Shown one piece after another: positions 44,118-55,600 of a stretch of DNA of 64,000 nt. The stretch covers positions 4,597,696 to 4,661,695 of the forward strand of contig NW_023503376.1 of assembly GCF_014529535.1 (NCBI RefSeq), in the 5' to 3' direction. Below the pieces are notes generated by a model. The model did not search any database and was not told the origin of the DNA. It saw only the letters and a list, made by a program, of their open reading frames with translations. Both the position numbers and the translations under genes were made by a program. Each line of letters opens with the position of its first letter. The first letter of the stretch is position 1. The DNA is from Bradysia coprophila (taxonomy: Eukaryota > Arthropoda > Insecta > Diptera > Sciaridae).

Positions 44118-44125
44118 TCAAATAC

Positions 44126-44670
44126 CGACTCAGGCACTGTTTTGTCATGTGGAACTTTCCCCATACGGCTACTCATCAGTCTATGGCACACAGCCTAACG
44201 ACTTCCCATGTACACATGTTATTTAATTTCAATGAATTCCTTTCTCGTCTTTCTTACAATTGAATCACCAAAATTAAATCGTTGAATACTGCTGACTGAT
44301 CGAATAGTTCGCCTTCAATAACATACGCGACACAAGTTAATTTCTTAACTAAATTATTTATTAATCAAATTCACTTGAGTTATACTAAACTAATTACAAG
44401 AGAAATTGACGCGACATTACAGGATGACCATTCTCGTTTAGCGTTCAACAAGTACTAATCGGCTTGTCTATTCGTCAATGACTCATCACGAATCGACAAG
44501 CCGACGGATTCGACTGCATTGCGACAATTAATTTACAATATTGCTGGCAGGTCGCAACGCATTCGCTAAAGATAGAATTAAACGTTGAATTTCAAATTTG
44601 AGATTTAACACTGGGGAATCAAAATGATTAAACGGGACCAATTGACCGATGATCACTGGCTGGCTGTTAA
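44126..44670. other. Region downstream of the BEL/Pao element, possible LTR remnant
   Basis: Read on the minus strand, this region has an AATAAA (in ATTAATAAATAATTT, near 44360) and a small stem (CGGCTTGTC...GACAAGCCG, 44458-44508), as expected for a 3' untranslated/LTR region. I could not find a matching second LTR beyond 51 kb, so this is tentative. Confidence 0.35.
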
Positions 44671-44671
44671 C

Positions 44672-44745
44672 TGGTTGGTTGAATGGGTTGTGGGTTGAAT
44701 GGGTTGTGGGTTGAATGGGTTGTGGGTTGAATGGGTTGTGGGTTG
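44672..44745. repeat. 16-bp minisatellite
   Basis: About four and a half copies of TGGGTTGAATGGGTTG, directly followed by the 43-bp array. Confidence 0.85.
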
Positions 44746-45214
44746 AATAGATGGAGATTGACTTGGTTGTGGGTTGATTGACTGGGCTGGATACTGACTG
44801 TAAAACTGGTTGTGGGTTGATTGACTGGGCTGGATACTGACGGTAAAACTGGTTGTGGATTGATTGACTGGGCTGGATACTGACTGTAAAACTGGTTGTG
44901 GGTTGATTGACTGGGCTGAATACTGACGGTAAAACTGGTTGTGGGTTGATTGACTGGGCTGGATACTGACGGTAAAACTGGTTGTGGATTGATTGACTGG
45001 GCTGAATACTGACGGTAAAACTGGTTGTGGGTTGATTGACTGGGCTGGATACTGACGGTAAAACTGGTTGTGGATTGATTGACTGGGCTGGATACTGACT
45101 GTAAAACTGGTTGTGGGTTGATTGACTGGGCTGGATACTGACGGTAAAACTGGTTGTGGATTGATTGACTGGGCTGGATACTGACGGTAAAACTGGTTGT
45201 GGATTGATTGACTG
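44746..45214. repeat. 43-bp minisatellite, about ten copies
   Basis: The GACTGGGCTGGATACTGAC block recurs at 44780, 44823, 44866 and on to 45210, always 43 bases apart, with variable sites (GGTTGTGGGTT versus GGTTGTGGATT; GACGG versus GACTG). Because 43 is not a multiple of three, a frame cycles through all three phases and repeats every 43 residues. At least two minus-strand frames are open across the whole array, giving Ser/Gln/Pro-rich 43-residue repeats (SINPQPVLPSVSSPVNQ...). These frames are most likely a by-product of the repeat, not a gene. Confidence 0.9.
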
Positions 45215-45537
45215 AGTGATCATGGCATTTCCGCCGTATGACCTTGCATTTAGGAAGTTTAGACGCTTCCGCCTCGTCCTGCTCACTGATGGATCCTGAA
45301 ACAGTAGAAAACATGGTCGACAGTGATTGTTCATTCGGAAGGGGCGGGATATAAATGGTTTGGCTTGATTTGGGTCAGGGCTTAGTGGTTTGGATTATGG
45401 CTGAGTTATAACTTGAATGGGTTTGATAATGGATGTCTGATTTCGTCACAAATAAAAGTAAAAGGCATTGATGATTTATCGTTAACAGGCTGATCGGAAT
45501 AGTACTACTAATTACTCTTCGGTCTTCAAACGAAAGG

Positions 45538-47256
45538 TTACTTGTCAGAGACCTTTTGCATTGGCTTATCGATGGGTAAAATGCTCAACTTGTGAATCGG
45601 TCGTATGAATTCATTGGTTTGCGTACGAACCTTTGCACTTCTCACAAGACCATCTGAATCGGGAAACACTTCCATAACACGACCCATTTTCCATTGGCCT
45701 GGAGGATAATCATCATCCTTCACTAGCACCATGTCTCCCTTCTCTACATTGCTGGTTTGTCTCATCCATTTAGGTCGATGTTGCAATGTGGATAAATATT
45801 CTCTTTTCCACCGTTTAGCGAAGTGCTCAACTCTCTGAGATATTTGCTTGTAAACTCCAAGTCGATTGGGATTTATTTCCAATAGACTGGGCCTGGGGGG
45901 CGACAACAAAGGTCCACCAATTAAAAAATGTCCTGGCGTCAGCACTGAGAAGTCGTTTGGATCATTCGTTACAGGACACAATGGCCTCGAATTCAGCACC
46001 GCCTCCACTTCTACTAATGTCGTTGTAATTTCTTCGAATGTGTGTACCGATTCGCCTACTACTCGCCTTACGTGATGTTTCATTGATTTTACACCTGCTT
46101 CCCAAATTCCTCCCCAATGGGGTGCATGTGGTGGGATGAAATGCCATTGAACACTATTCTTGAGTATCATATCTGCTAGCTCTGGTTCAAGGACTTCTTT
46201 GATGTACTGCATGTCTTCACTCAGCTCATTCTTTGCTCCTATAAACGTTTTCGCGTTGTCTGAATACACATCAGATGGTAGACCTCGACGACTATAGAAT
46301 CTAGTGAACGCCGCTCGAAAACTTTCTGATGTCAGGCTACTAACTAACTCTAGATGAATGGCTTTGGTAGACAAACAAACGAACAACGCGACCCAACCTT
46401 TCGTGACTTCGCGTTTTCCCGGTTTTCTTCTTGTTAGCACTTGAACCGGACCTGCATAATCTATTCCTGTATGTAAAAATGCTCTGGTGAGATTGACTCG
46501 GGGCTCCGGTAAGTTTCCCATTAGTTGGGTTTGCATTTTTTCTGAGTATCGATGGCACTTGACACATTTGTATATTTGATTACGAACTGACTTTCTGGTG
46601 TCAATTATCCAATATTGATTTCTGGTGTACGCCATTGTGAGTTGAGTTCCTCCATGCTTTGTACTCTCATGTGCATCGCTTATAATCATTTGCGACAGTC
46701 TTGAGTTTTTGGGTATGATAATTTGGTGTTTGCTATCATAATCTATCGCTGCTAATTGTAGCCTACCTCCCACTCTTAGCACACTCTTCGCATCCAGAAA
46801 CGGATAGAATTGCAACAGTTTGCTCTTCTTACTTAACGGCTTGCCATTTTTCAGTGCACTGATTTCCTCACTGAAAGCTTTGCTTTGCTCTAGACGAATC
46901 CAAAACATTCTTTCATCCTCGATCATTTTTACTGTCAAAAACTTTGGTTTCACTTTATCTTTCGCTGTCCTTATTCTAGCCACAACTCGAACTAACATTT
47001 TGAACGAATTGTATCTGGCGATCAACTGCTGTAACACTTCGTTTACTTGCACCTTCGTTGACAACAAAGACTTCTTCCCTTTTAGCTCTAGTTGATCTTC
47101 TGGAATTATCACATTCGGATTTTTTGGCCAATTTTCTTTTGACAACTGTAACCACGATGGGCCACGCCACCATAAATCATGAAAAAGTACCTCTTTGGGG
47201 CTTAACCTCGCGATAGACAATCCGCTGGATTCTGAGTTCCGTCCACATGTCGCCAT
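45538..47256 (-). pseudogene. BEL/Pao integrase region
   Basis: An open frame of 572 residues covers the end of the RNase H link, an HHCC-type zinc domain (CVKCHRYSEKMQ), the integrase core (STKAIHLELV, then VYSDNAKTFIGA, and PHWGGIWEAGVKSMKHH carrying the catalytic acidic region) and the C-terminal DUF5641-like part (PPGQWKMGRVMEVFPDSDG). It is the best preserved portion. It overlaps the upstream RNase H frame by 55 bases in another phase, so it could not be made from an intact polyprotein without a shift. Confidence 0.85.
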
Positions 47257-47786
47257 TGTTCCGGCTTTGTGATTTCTTGAATGTCTGCAATTCGGTTTGC
47301 GACGAATGTCTTGTGTTTGTCTGGCGTTGAGTTTATCCAGTCAAGAGTTATCGATGAATCCGTCCAACAATACGCCATTTCGATTTTGAGTTCCGATTTG
47401 ACTATGTCAACCAAATTTGCCAGCAACACAGCTCCACATAGTTCAAGTCTTGGAAGTCTTACTGTTTGCACTGGGGCTACTCTAGACTTTGCCAGCACCA
47501 ATTCAACTTTCGAATTTCCTACTTCATTTTCTGTTTTCATATAAATCACTGCTCCAAATGCTTGTTCACTTGAGTCACTAAAACCATGAATTTCTACCTT
47601 GCATCCCTTGTACCATCCAAACCATCTGGGAATTTTGATTTGGTCTAATGCACTTAATTCCTCTCGAAATTTAATCCATTCCTGGGCCAATTCATCCGGA
47701 ACATTTTCATCCCATTTAATTTTCATCTTCCACAGCTTCTGGAACATTAGCTTCGGCTGCAACACAACTGGACCTAACCATCCCAT
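47202..47786 (-). pseudogene. BEL/Pao RNase H region
   Basis: A 194-residue frame with the Pao RNase H-like (peptidase A17 family) wording: IHGFSDSSEQAFGAVIYM, LPRLELCGAVLLANLV, YCWTDSSITLDWIN and DGTQNPADCLSRG. Frames differ from both neighbours. Confidence 0.85.
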
Positions 47787-48930
47787 TGGATCGAATAACT
47801 TTGGCTGCTTGTGATAAAAATCTTCGTTTCGTTAAAACTTCAGTTTTGTTGATCTCTGGAGCTTTAAAGAAGAAATGATCCTCCACTGGCGACCATCCAA
47901 TACCCAATGTTTTTAACGAGTCATCGATTGTGATTTCTGTTGTTTGAAATTCTCGTTCTTCTACCGGAATTTGTTGTAATACCTCATTGCTGTTGCTTGA
48001 CCATTTACGCATTGGAAACTTTGCTGCTAATAACATTTCTCTCACTTCTTTCCAAATTGTTTTCACCATTTGAACTGTGTCTGCTCCTGTCAACAAATCA
48101 TCTACATGAAAATCGCTTTTAACCACTTCTGAACCGATCGGATATTTCTTTTCTCCATCCACTGCTATTTCTTCTAGAGTTCTCATTGCCATGTATGGTG
48201 CACTTGCTGTTCCAAACGTTAACGTATTTAAGCCAAAATCTTCAATCGGATCTGTCGGTTTGAACCGGAACACCATTCGTTGGAAATCGACATCTTCTTC
48301 ATACACTTTAACCTGTCTATACATTTTTGTAATGTCCCCTCTCAACGTGAATCGGTATAGTCGCCACTTCATTAATCGAATGACCAAACTTTCTTGAATA
48401 GTTGCTCCAACCATTAGGATTTCGTTTAACGATTTTCCTGAACTTGTTCTTGCCGATGCGTCGAACACTATTCTTGTCTTTGTAGTTTTGCTTTCTTCTT
48501 TAACCACTGCATGATGAGGTATGTAATAGCAACTGTATCTCACACTTCCGTCAGCCTGTCTAATTTCATGTTCCTTTTCCGATGTGCTTACTCTCCCCAT
48601 GTGTTCCAGGTCCAAATGCTCTTGAATTGCATTCATGTAATCCTTCTTCAAATTTTCATCCTTATTCAACTTTCTTTCCATTGCCAACCATCTTGCAACT
48701 GCCTGATTTCTTGACTCTCCTAATGATTCGCTCGGGTTTTCTTTGAATGGTAGTCTCACTTGCGGCCTTCCATCACTTAATCTTCGGTATGATTGACGAA
48801 ACACATTTTCACATTGCATTTCTTCTGGTGTAAATTTTTTCTTCTTTCGTGGTGCTTCCTCCATTTCCCAAAACTTTTTCAAAATTTCATCCGGATCTTC
48901 CTTCTTCTGTGTGTGTAAACACAAGAACAT
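47716..48930 (-). pseudogene. BEL/Pao reverse transcriptase region
   Basis: A 404-residue frame with RT motifs: RIVFDASARTSSGKSLN, LRGDITKMYRQV, FGTASAPYMAMRTL and the catalytic box FHVDDLLTGAD (YVDD-like). It breaks shortly after, near the RNase H junction. Confidence 0.88.
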
Positions 48931-48946
48931 TCTTTTCGATTTTGAT

Positions 48947-50063
48947 TCAACCGTTTGCTTCTTCCGCCTTTCCAGAAATTATCCATCCAACTTTCGTGTT
49001 TTGTGCTAAATATCCGGCTTTCTTCAATACTCCATCCAACAAAATTTCGGTGTAGGCTTTTGTTCCCAACATTATGTCCACATTGTTTGGTGTCGCGAAA
49101 TTTGTGTCCGCTAGCTTCAGATTTTTGAATAAATCTTGCGGCCATTTCAATATCGTTTTCGGTAACATTCCCACTAACGTCTTAACTACATTCGCGTTCA
49201 TATTGTACACTTTATCTTCGATGATCATCTTTACATTCGTTGCCTTTTCCACTCTTGACGTTACTACTCCTTCCAGTCCAGTTACTTCAAATGATGGAAT
49301 TTGAAACTGATTTCCTCCAAGCATTCTTGCTACGGATTCCTTGATGAAAACATCCTCTGAACATTGGTCCAACAGCGCTCTTAAATTGTAAACAATGCCG
49401 CCCTCGGATTTAAATTGAATGATTGCTGTAGGAAATAACGTTTCTTTTTCACTCATCTCCTCTTGTTTAGCACTTTGAGGCACTGCTATCGTTGTCAGGT
49501 TTCTTTTTATTTGGTTACTCGAATTGACCGACTGCGATGATTGAGAATTTTGAACAGACAAATTTGAAATGGTTTTGCTGCTCTTGTGAATTACGCACTT
49601 CCCTATAGCCATACTTATTGCACTCATTAGGGTACCGCGACCTATTTTGATCACTTTGGTTGTGTGTAACGTTTGGAATTTGCGATCTGAATGGGTTATA
49701 ACTACTGTTCGACTGACCTCGCGTAACGAAACTTTGTCTAGCATAATTTGGCTCTTGGTACGAACTATGACTGAAATTGTCTCTATGCAAAAGCGTGTGA
49801 TGGCTTTTATTACACTGAAAACACCTTCTAGCACTCTTACAGTCTTTCATCACATGTCCGATTGCCAAACAATTACGACACAAATTCTTCGCAGTCACAA
49901 ACGCACTTCGGTTGCTTATGGACATGTTCAGAAACGTTTCACATTTCAATGAGTGAATGGAAATCTTCGTTGCATGCTGGACAATTTGCTCTCTGATTCG
50001 ATGGTTTTGTCTTGCTGTTGTGTGTTTGATTTCTGCCGCTATTTTCCGTTGCTGTTCCTCCAA
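48947..50063 (-). pseudogene. BEL/Pao gag zinc knuckle and protease region
   Basis: Two overlapping frames. The upstream one (50063-49515) holds CRNCLAIGHVMKDC and CFQCNKSHHTLLH, the two zinc knuckles. The downstream one (to 48947) holds the aspartic-protease-like DUF1758 segment (LRALLDQCSEDVFIKES) with the expected D replaced in context LDQCSE. A frameshift lies near 49600. Confidence 0.75.
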
Positions 50064-50382
50064 CTAATTCCAAGTTTTCGACCGTTCGGTATCTTTTCTC
50101 TAAGAATCAATTAATTGCTTATATGTTGGAACGTCACCTGGTTCGAGCTGCTTCTCCCATTCCTCTCTCGTTTTGAATGGCAACTTCCGTTTCACTAACA
50201 CTACTAGCATTGGATCCCACGACGTCGTGTCCACATTCAAATTTTCAGCGCTTCCAACGATTCTTGAATTTCATCCAGAAGTTCTTGATTTCCTTTGCTG
50301 TCTCCAACTTTATCTCTTTCCTGTCTACGATTCTTTCTATTTGAGTGTCTTGCAGTATTCGTGGTGTTGTCATATTTTTCGT

Positions 50383-50965
50383 TCACCTATTCCACGCAAG
50401 CTGATAATTTTGATCCGTAATTTGAAATCTGTTGATGGCCTTTTCTGCCTCATCTTTGACACACGATTTCAAATACTCCAACTTCTCTACATCGTTGAGG
50501 GTTTTGCTGTTGTGAATCAAACTAGTGAACCGGCTTTTGAATGACATCCACGTATGATATGAACCTGCAAATGTTGGCAGCGAAATCTTTGGCAATTTCA
50601 CATTAGATTGGTTGTTTTGTTGCTGGCCGTTTTGACCGAAATTCCCATCTTGACTCCTGTTATCCTGTCTTTTTGACTCTAACGCTTCCAACTGATCTTT
50701 GATGTCACCTTTGATCTGGTAATATTTCGCTTCCAACTGTCCAAACATATCACTTTCGAAGTATTCGTGATTCTCAGTTTCCTTCTTCTTCATCGATTCC
50801 ATTTTGTCATCCGCTTCGCATAGGCCTTTCCATAGTTCTTCTAGTCAGTTAGCCTTCCTTTCAAGTAACCCTTAGTTCTATTTTCCTTTGAACACTTCTT
50901 CAAATTCTTCTCAAAATTCCCTAGCTCTTCATCAATGCCTCTACTTCCTTATATGCTTCGTCCAT
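50383..50965 (-). pseudogene. BEL/Pao gag N-terminal region
   Basis: Starts at an ATG at 50965 (MDEAYKEVEALMKS then stop). Further along, the frame 50802-50383 has the DUF1759 gag hallmark LPKISLPTFAGSYHTW, DVEKLEYLKSCVKDEAE and ITDQNYQLAW. At least one stop and one shift separate the two parts. Confidence 0.8.
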
Positions 50966-52390
50966 TTCGAAAGAAAATTCGCAAAAATATAAAAATATGG
51001 AGATGCCACTCGGGCTAAGATGCAAATTTAAATTAACGATTGAGACGCAATAACCGAATTGCCCTTGACTAATTGCAACAATCCGGTCAGAAATCATCTG
51101 CTTTACGGATGAGGGCAATCCAACAACTTTTATCTCTGAATTCAACTACTCCAATGACTTTCATCAAATTCAAAAAAAATTGTCGACTAAGTGACGGGAA
51201 ATTTTGCTAGGTGTTCAAGGACAAAGGACAGATGTTTCTGGAATGAATGAACAAATCACTTACCGAACAGTTTCTACCGTTGGTGTTTCAGGACCGTATG
51301 CCACACAATTGAATTCCCAAAGAGAGATAAGTGCACACCATAACATCATAGTTCCAAATTGGCAGTTGAAAAGTAATGTTTTCCTTTTTACTGTTCAACT
51401 CACATAACTCGGGTGTTTTTTAAAACTATTTCAATAATGAATAAGTTTATAGCCCTTTTTTATTTAATGAGATAAGAGCCGCATGAACAGTGGAGCGGTT
51501 TGCTGGCGACTGAGCCGCCGGTTACAACGTACATCATTATGGCGCACGTGATGACCATACTTTCGTCCGTCGCCTACTTTACCGAACACTATTGCGCCCT
51601 AAACGTTCCGTAAAAATTCTTATGCAATAGTGTCCGTCTTAAAAATATTGCGCATAGCGCAATTAGAAGCCCCGTACGACGTTTCCTTTCAAAAAGTAAC
51701 ACAACACTACACTTCCCACTGTATTGTGATTTTTGGAAATTATCATTTTCACCTATTATATTGATCTTTTACAAAAATCAAAATAGGCGGCCCGACGGCC
51801 ATTTGTTAGGAAAGGTGAAATACAACGGCTGCTTTACATTCGTTTGTACCTTTCAAACAAGAAAAAAATTCATAATTAACTTCGGTGAATTTCTATCTGA
51901 GATATTAACAAAAAACCCACCTTCACGTACGGCCGAGGTAGCCAAGCATATAAGCTCACTCCAAGAGGCTAGCTCACGCTCCGGAACGAATTCTAAAACT
52001 TTTTTTCCCTGATTGGTACGGTAATACCTAGTAATAAATCAAAATCCGATCTAAATCGTTCAACATATGACTAACCTACAACAAAACGGCTTCGCCTGTA
52101 CATAGTTCATCACCAAGGGTCTAAACTCACGAGTCGGTCATCCAATTTTCCATAAACTTTTTTTTAGTGGATAGGTATTTTAAATCTTTCATTTGATTGT
52201 ATCTACTTACAAGTGTAAGCCTTTAATGCCAGAGAAATCTCTGGTAAAACGTTAAAGCACTTATGGGGCCCCAAGCTCTTGGAGGGGTCGACCAAAAATC
52301 GCCAATCTTCGAAACTTAGCCTCACTATTTAAACTACCTTTCAGGAAAAAAAATTTTTTGAAATCGTGATTTGATATTACTCAAGATATC
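50966..52390. other. 5' flank of the BEL/Pao copy, no gene
   Basis: If a 5' LTR exists it should be here on the minus strand, but I could not recognise it. About 51480-52380 is less AT-rich and looks like the edge of another repeat (CCGCCGGTTACAACGTAC; GGCCGAGGTAGCC), but no second copy is present in the window. Confidence 0.4.
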
Positions 52391-52392
52391 GA

Positions 52393-52480
52393 CCGTGACA
52401 GACGGACAGATCGGAAGAAACGGACAGACGGCAGACGGGAAGACGGACAGGACACGGACAGGAAGCGACAGAACGACAGA
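52393..52480. repeat. GACGGACA-like simple repeat
   Basis: Irregular copies of GACGGACAG and GACAGA run across this stretch. Adjacent sequence (to about 52680) may belong to the same dispersed element. Confidence 0.7.
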
Positions 52481-52689
52481 GCGAACACACAAAATTTTAT
52501 TGGCGGAATCTCGTTATCTGATGAACATAGGCAAACACTTTCTTACCGTCTGCTTCGAATTCGATCAATTACAACGGCATCGTAATCCTATAAGCCCTTC
52601 GTACTTCGTACGGGCTAAAAACCGTAAAATACAAGTATTATCAGGATCCGGTTCAGAATCAGAATAGAACAAGTTTTTTTAGCAGCTCG

Positions 52690-55600
52690 ATTAATCGTAA
52701 TAACATTCGTTGATGGTAATTCTGTAGTAGGCTGGGGGTTGTATCATTCGGTAAGTACTGAAATTATATGGACCGCCCCTATTAACCTTATGAGAACAGT
52801 AAGCCTATACTTATGTCCATGCTATTCAATTATTTTATTATAACTCTCTACTGTAAAGTGGCACTATATGGTAGATCGGAAGGCGAAAATTAAAGTCGTT
52901 CATATTTAACAATAGTATCATTAGTACATTTACTTACCAAGACGTGTCTGATTTAAATGCAAGATCCATAACATGCGGAATAAATTTGCTTACTTACTCT
53001 CAGCCGTCGGCCTCTGGATACAAACTCGCCCTCGTGAATAAGAAAATGTTCCAGCAAGGTCACTACTATTACATTCAACACAAAACAAATATAATGATGA
53101 AAGGAATATTGGCTTGCAAGTAGAGATTAGCAAGGCATTCAAATTTCGTCCATAATTTTATTCATTAATCGTTAATCCGGCATGAATTATCCGCAGATCG
53201 AACGAAATAATATAAATAACCGGATAGATAAGATAATTTGCGTTTCCATTTGAAATTCGGGGAATTTGTTTGCTATCCGAAATACTGCTAGTTGTGCTGT
53301 AACGGCCGGCTGTTTTAAAGTTGAAGAAAACACAACTCACTGAATTAATAAATTCTTATTGTTTCTAGTATTCCATAAACTAAAAGCGAAAATAATGGGA
53401 TGATTGAAAGACTCTAGCGATCAGTCGGAATACCATTGTAATATGGGCAACTGCGTTATTTGTTGCGTCGTCCTTTTGTATTCAAGTGTGAGATTGTACG
53501 CACAAGCTGTGAAACCAATAATATAAAGAAAAGGAAGCTGAAAATGGTACAAATAGACGAAAGACTATTGAAAGGTAATTGGAACGTTTGCAGCTGTTAA
53601 GGTCAACACCGCAGAAAACATTGACACTGTCCGAAATGGTTTCAAGAAGACACGTTATTTCGAAGGTAAGCTTTTATACTATATGGTATGGTCCTTCCTA
53701 TTATAATATCACTGATTGGGTTTGAGTTCCACTTGAACTGCTAGATGGTGAAGAAAGCCGTTTTTGTAATTAGCGAAATTCGAGAATGTTAAAGACAAAC
53801 GTTTTCAACAGAACCAGTAATAGATAAAATAAGATTTCTTCGTTCGAATACTAGTTTCTATTGTCGAATGAGTGATCTAAATCACTAAAGCTCTTCAGTA
53901 TTCCTGCTCACCAAGTTTCTGGTATTAATTACAAACATAGTGTGAAGGGAGATCCATTCGAATGATAGTTATTATGCTTCAGCAGAAGCAAATGAGAAAA
54001 TGGTTAGGATTTAAGTAGTGAATTCGGAACACTTCGATGTACGATCAATCAAATACAACGGTTGACAGATATCCAGCGTTTGATACCATAAATTACGACA
54101 GCATCAGTAATTCAAAACAACGCTTGTCCATAACTGGCTGTCATTTCGGTTGTAGAAAGATGATGAAGTCAGTGCAACAAATAATTCATAGGTCCAGTGT
54201 CTAATCAACAGTTCTTTGATTTAAGTTTTACGGGAGTGGTGACATACCTCACTTAACAACCCAAATAAAAAACAGTTATGGGCAAAAGTTATTCTGAAAA
54301 TTTTACTCAGAATAGTGATAGCTGTCGCATAGTACCAAATAAAGAAAAATAATATCTGAGAACCGCTTGTATTCGAATTTCAATGGCAAGTTGGTGATCT
54401 AACGGTGATCTCAATGATTTTATTTGCAACCGAATTTCGGTTGTGCATCCATTATAACCCGGTCGCCGAAATAACATATCAAAATTTTATGTTTGAAACA
54501 TCGGTTTAAGGAACAAATGCAGTTGACTTCTCAATTCAGTTGTTCAAAAGAAAACGCTGAGAAAACAACGGCGCTGTGTCTGAAAGGACGAGGAGCATCT
54601 AGCAAGACTTATCTGTTTTGAATGTCTTAGATTGAATAATTACTAAAAAAAAACAAAAAATCACTAAATCTCTTTAGGATGAACTGGTGGCTAACTTGCT
54701 AACAATTTGCTGGCCAAGTTGTGCGATATGCGACGGCGGCGGATTGCTAAGTCTCAAGGTGAGAATAATTGAAATTTGGACAAATGGTAAATAAATTAAA
54801 CAAATTTTTATTACCATTTCTTTTTCGAAGAACTGATTTTCAGTCGCCGCACGCTCGCTTTTGTGCATGTTAATTTTACAGTGATTGAGCATACAGAACT
54901 AAAGTAGAATTGAATTCCAGGCTTTCAGAATTACTAAAATCAATGCTATTTCTACAACGACTTACAGTGGTAGATATTATGGCTACTAAGAACTGCATAA
55001 CGGTATCTCACTATCGTCTGCGAACGCCGAGATACTGTTTAGCAGTTTCTAGTAGCACAAATATTATAACAACGCTAAGCTGATACTATAAACAAGTGAA
55101 ACAGATTTGAAGATTTGGTAATTATAAAAAACCACTGTGGGCATACAAGTATCACACACGGCGAGCATATCATGCAGTTTTACAATTTGACTACTTACTT
55201 CACTTGTTGATTCGAAATGCTTTGTACCTTAATTTCTCTGCGTCGATTATTTGATAACGAGTGTATACGAGCCACTAATATCACAGAACTTAATGACAAA
55301 TAATGATAGCGTGAAATAAATGAAATATCACAAAATTAACGCAACTGCGTTAACAAATTTTTCTGCTGGTAGATGCAATTGATTCTGTCTGAGGCATAGA
55401 ATTACGAGATACAGTCAATTTATATATTCTTCGATACGTTTTACCAGACCATTTCATGGTCAATAATGTATGTTTTTCTGAGCGAAGTACCTTTTATCAC
55501 ATGTCAACATTCAATTATGTTTGTTTAAAAAATAAATTAATTGAAATTTGCTTTCCAGCATGTAAATGTCTCGTTTTATATAATGGCAGTTGTAAAGGAA

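Larger units (their letters stand above)
45538..50965 (-). mobile_element. Decayed BEL/Pao LTR retrotransposon
   Basis: Read on the minus strand, the order is gag, zinc knuckle, protease, reverse transcriptase, RNase H, integrase, the BEL/Pao arrangement. Each part is in a different frame from the next, so several indels break the polyprotein and the copy is inactive. Gag begins at an ATG at 50965 and meets a stop after 14 codons. No pair of matching LTRs was found. The strand is opposite to Sobp, in whose presumed intron it lies. Confidence 0.88.

Noticed and set aside
44528-45334. 268-residue repetitive protein
   Set aside because: Generated by a 43-bp tandem repeat open in more than one frame; no splice, promoter or family support.
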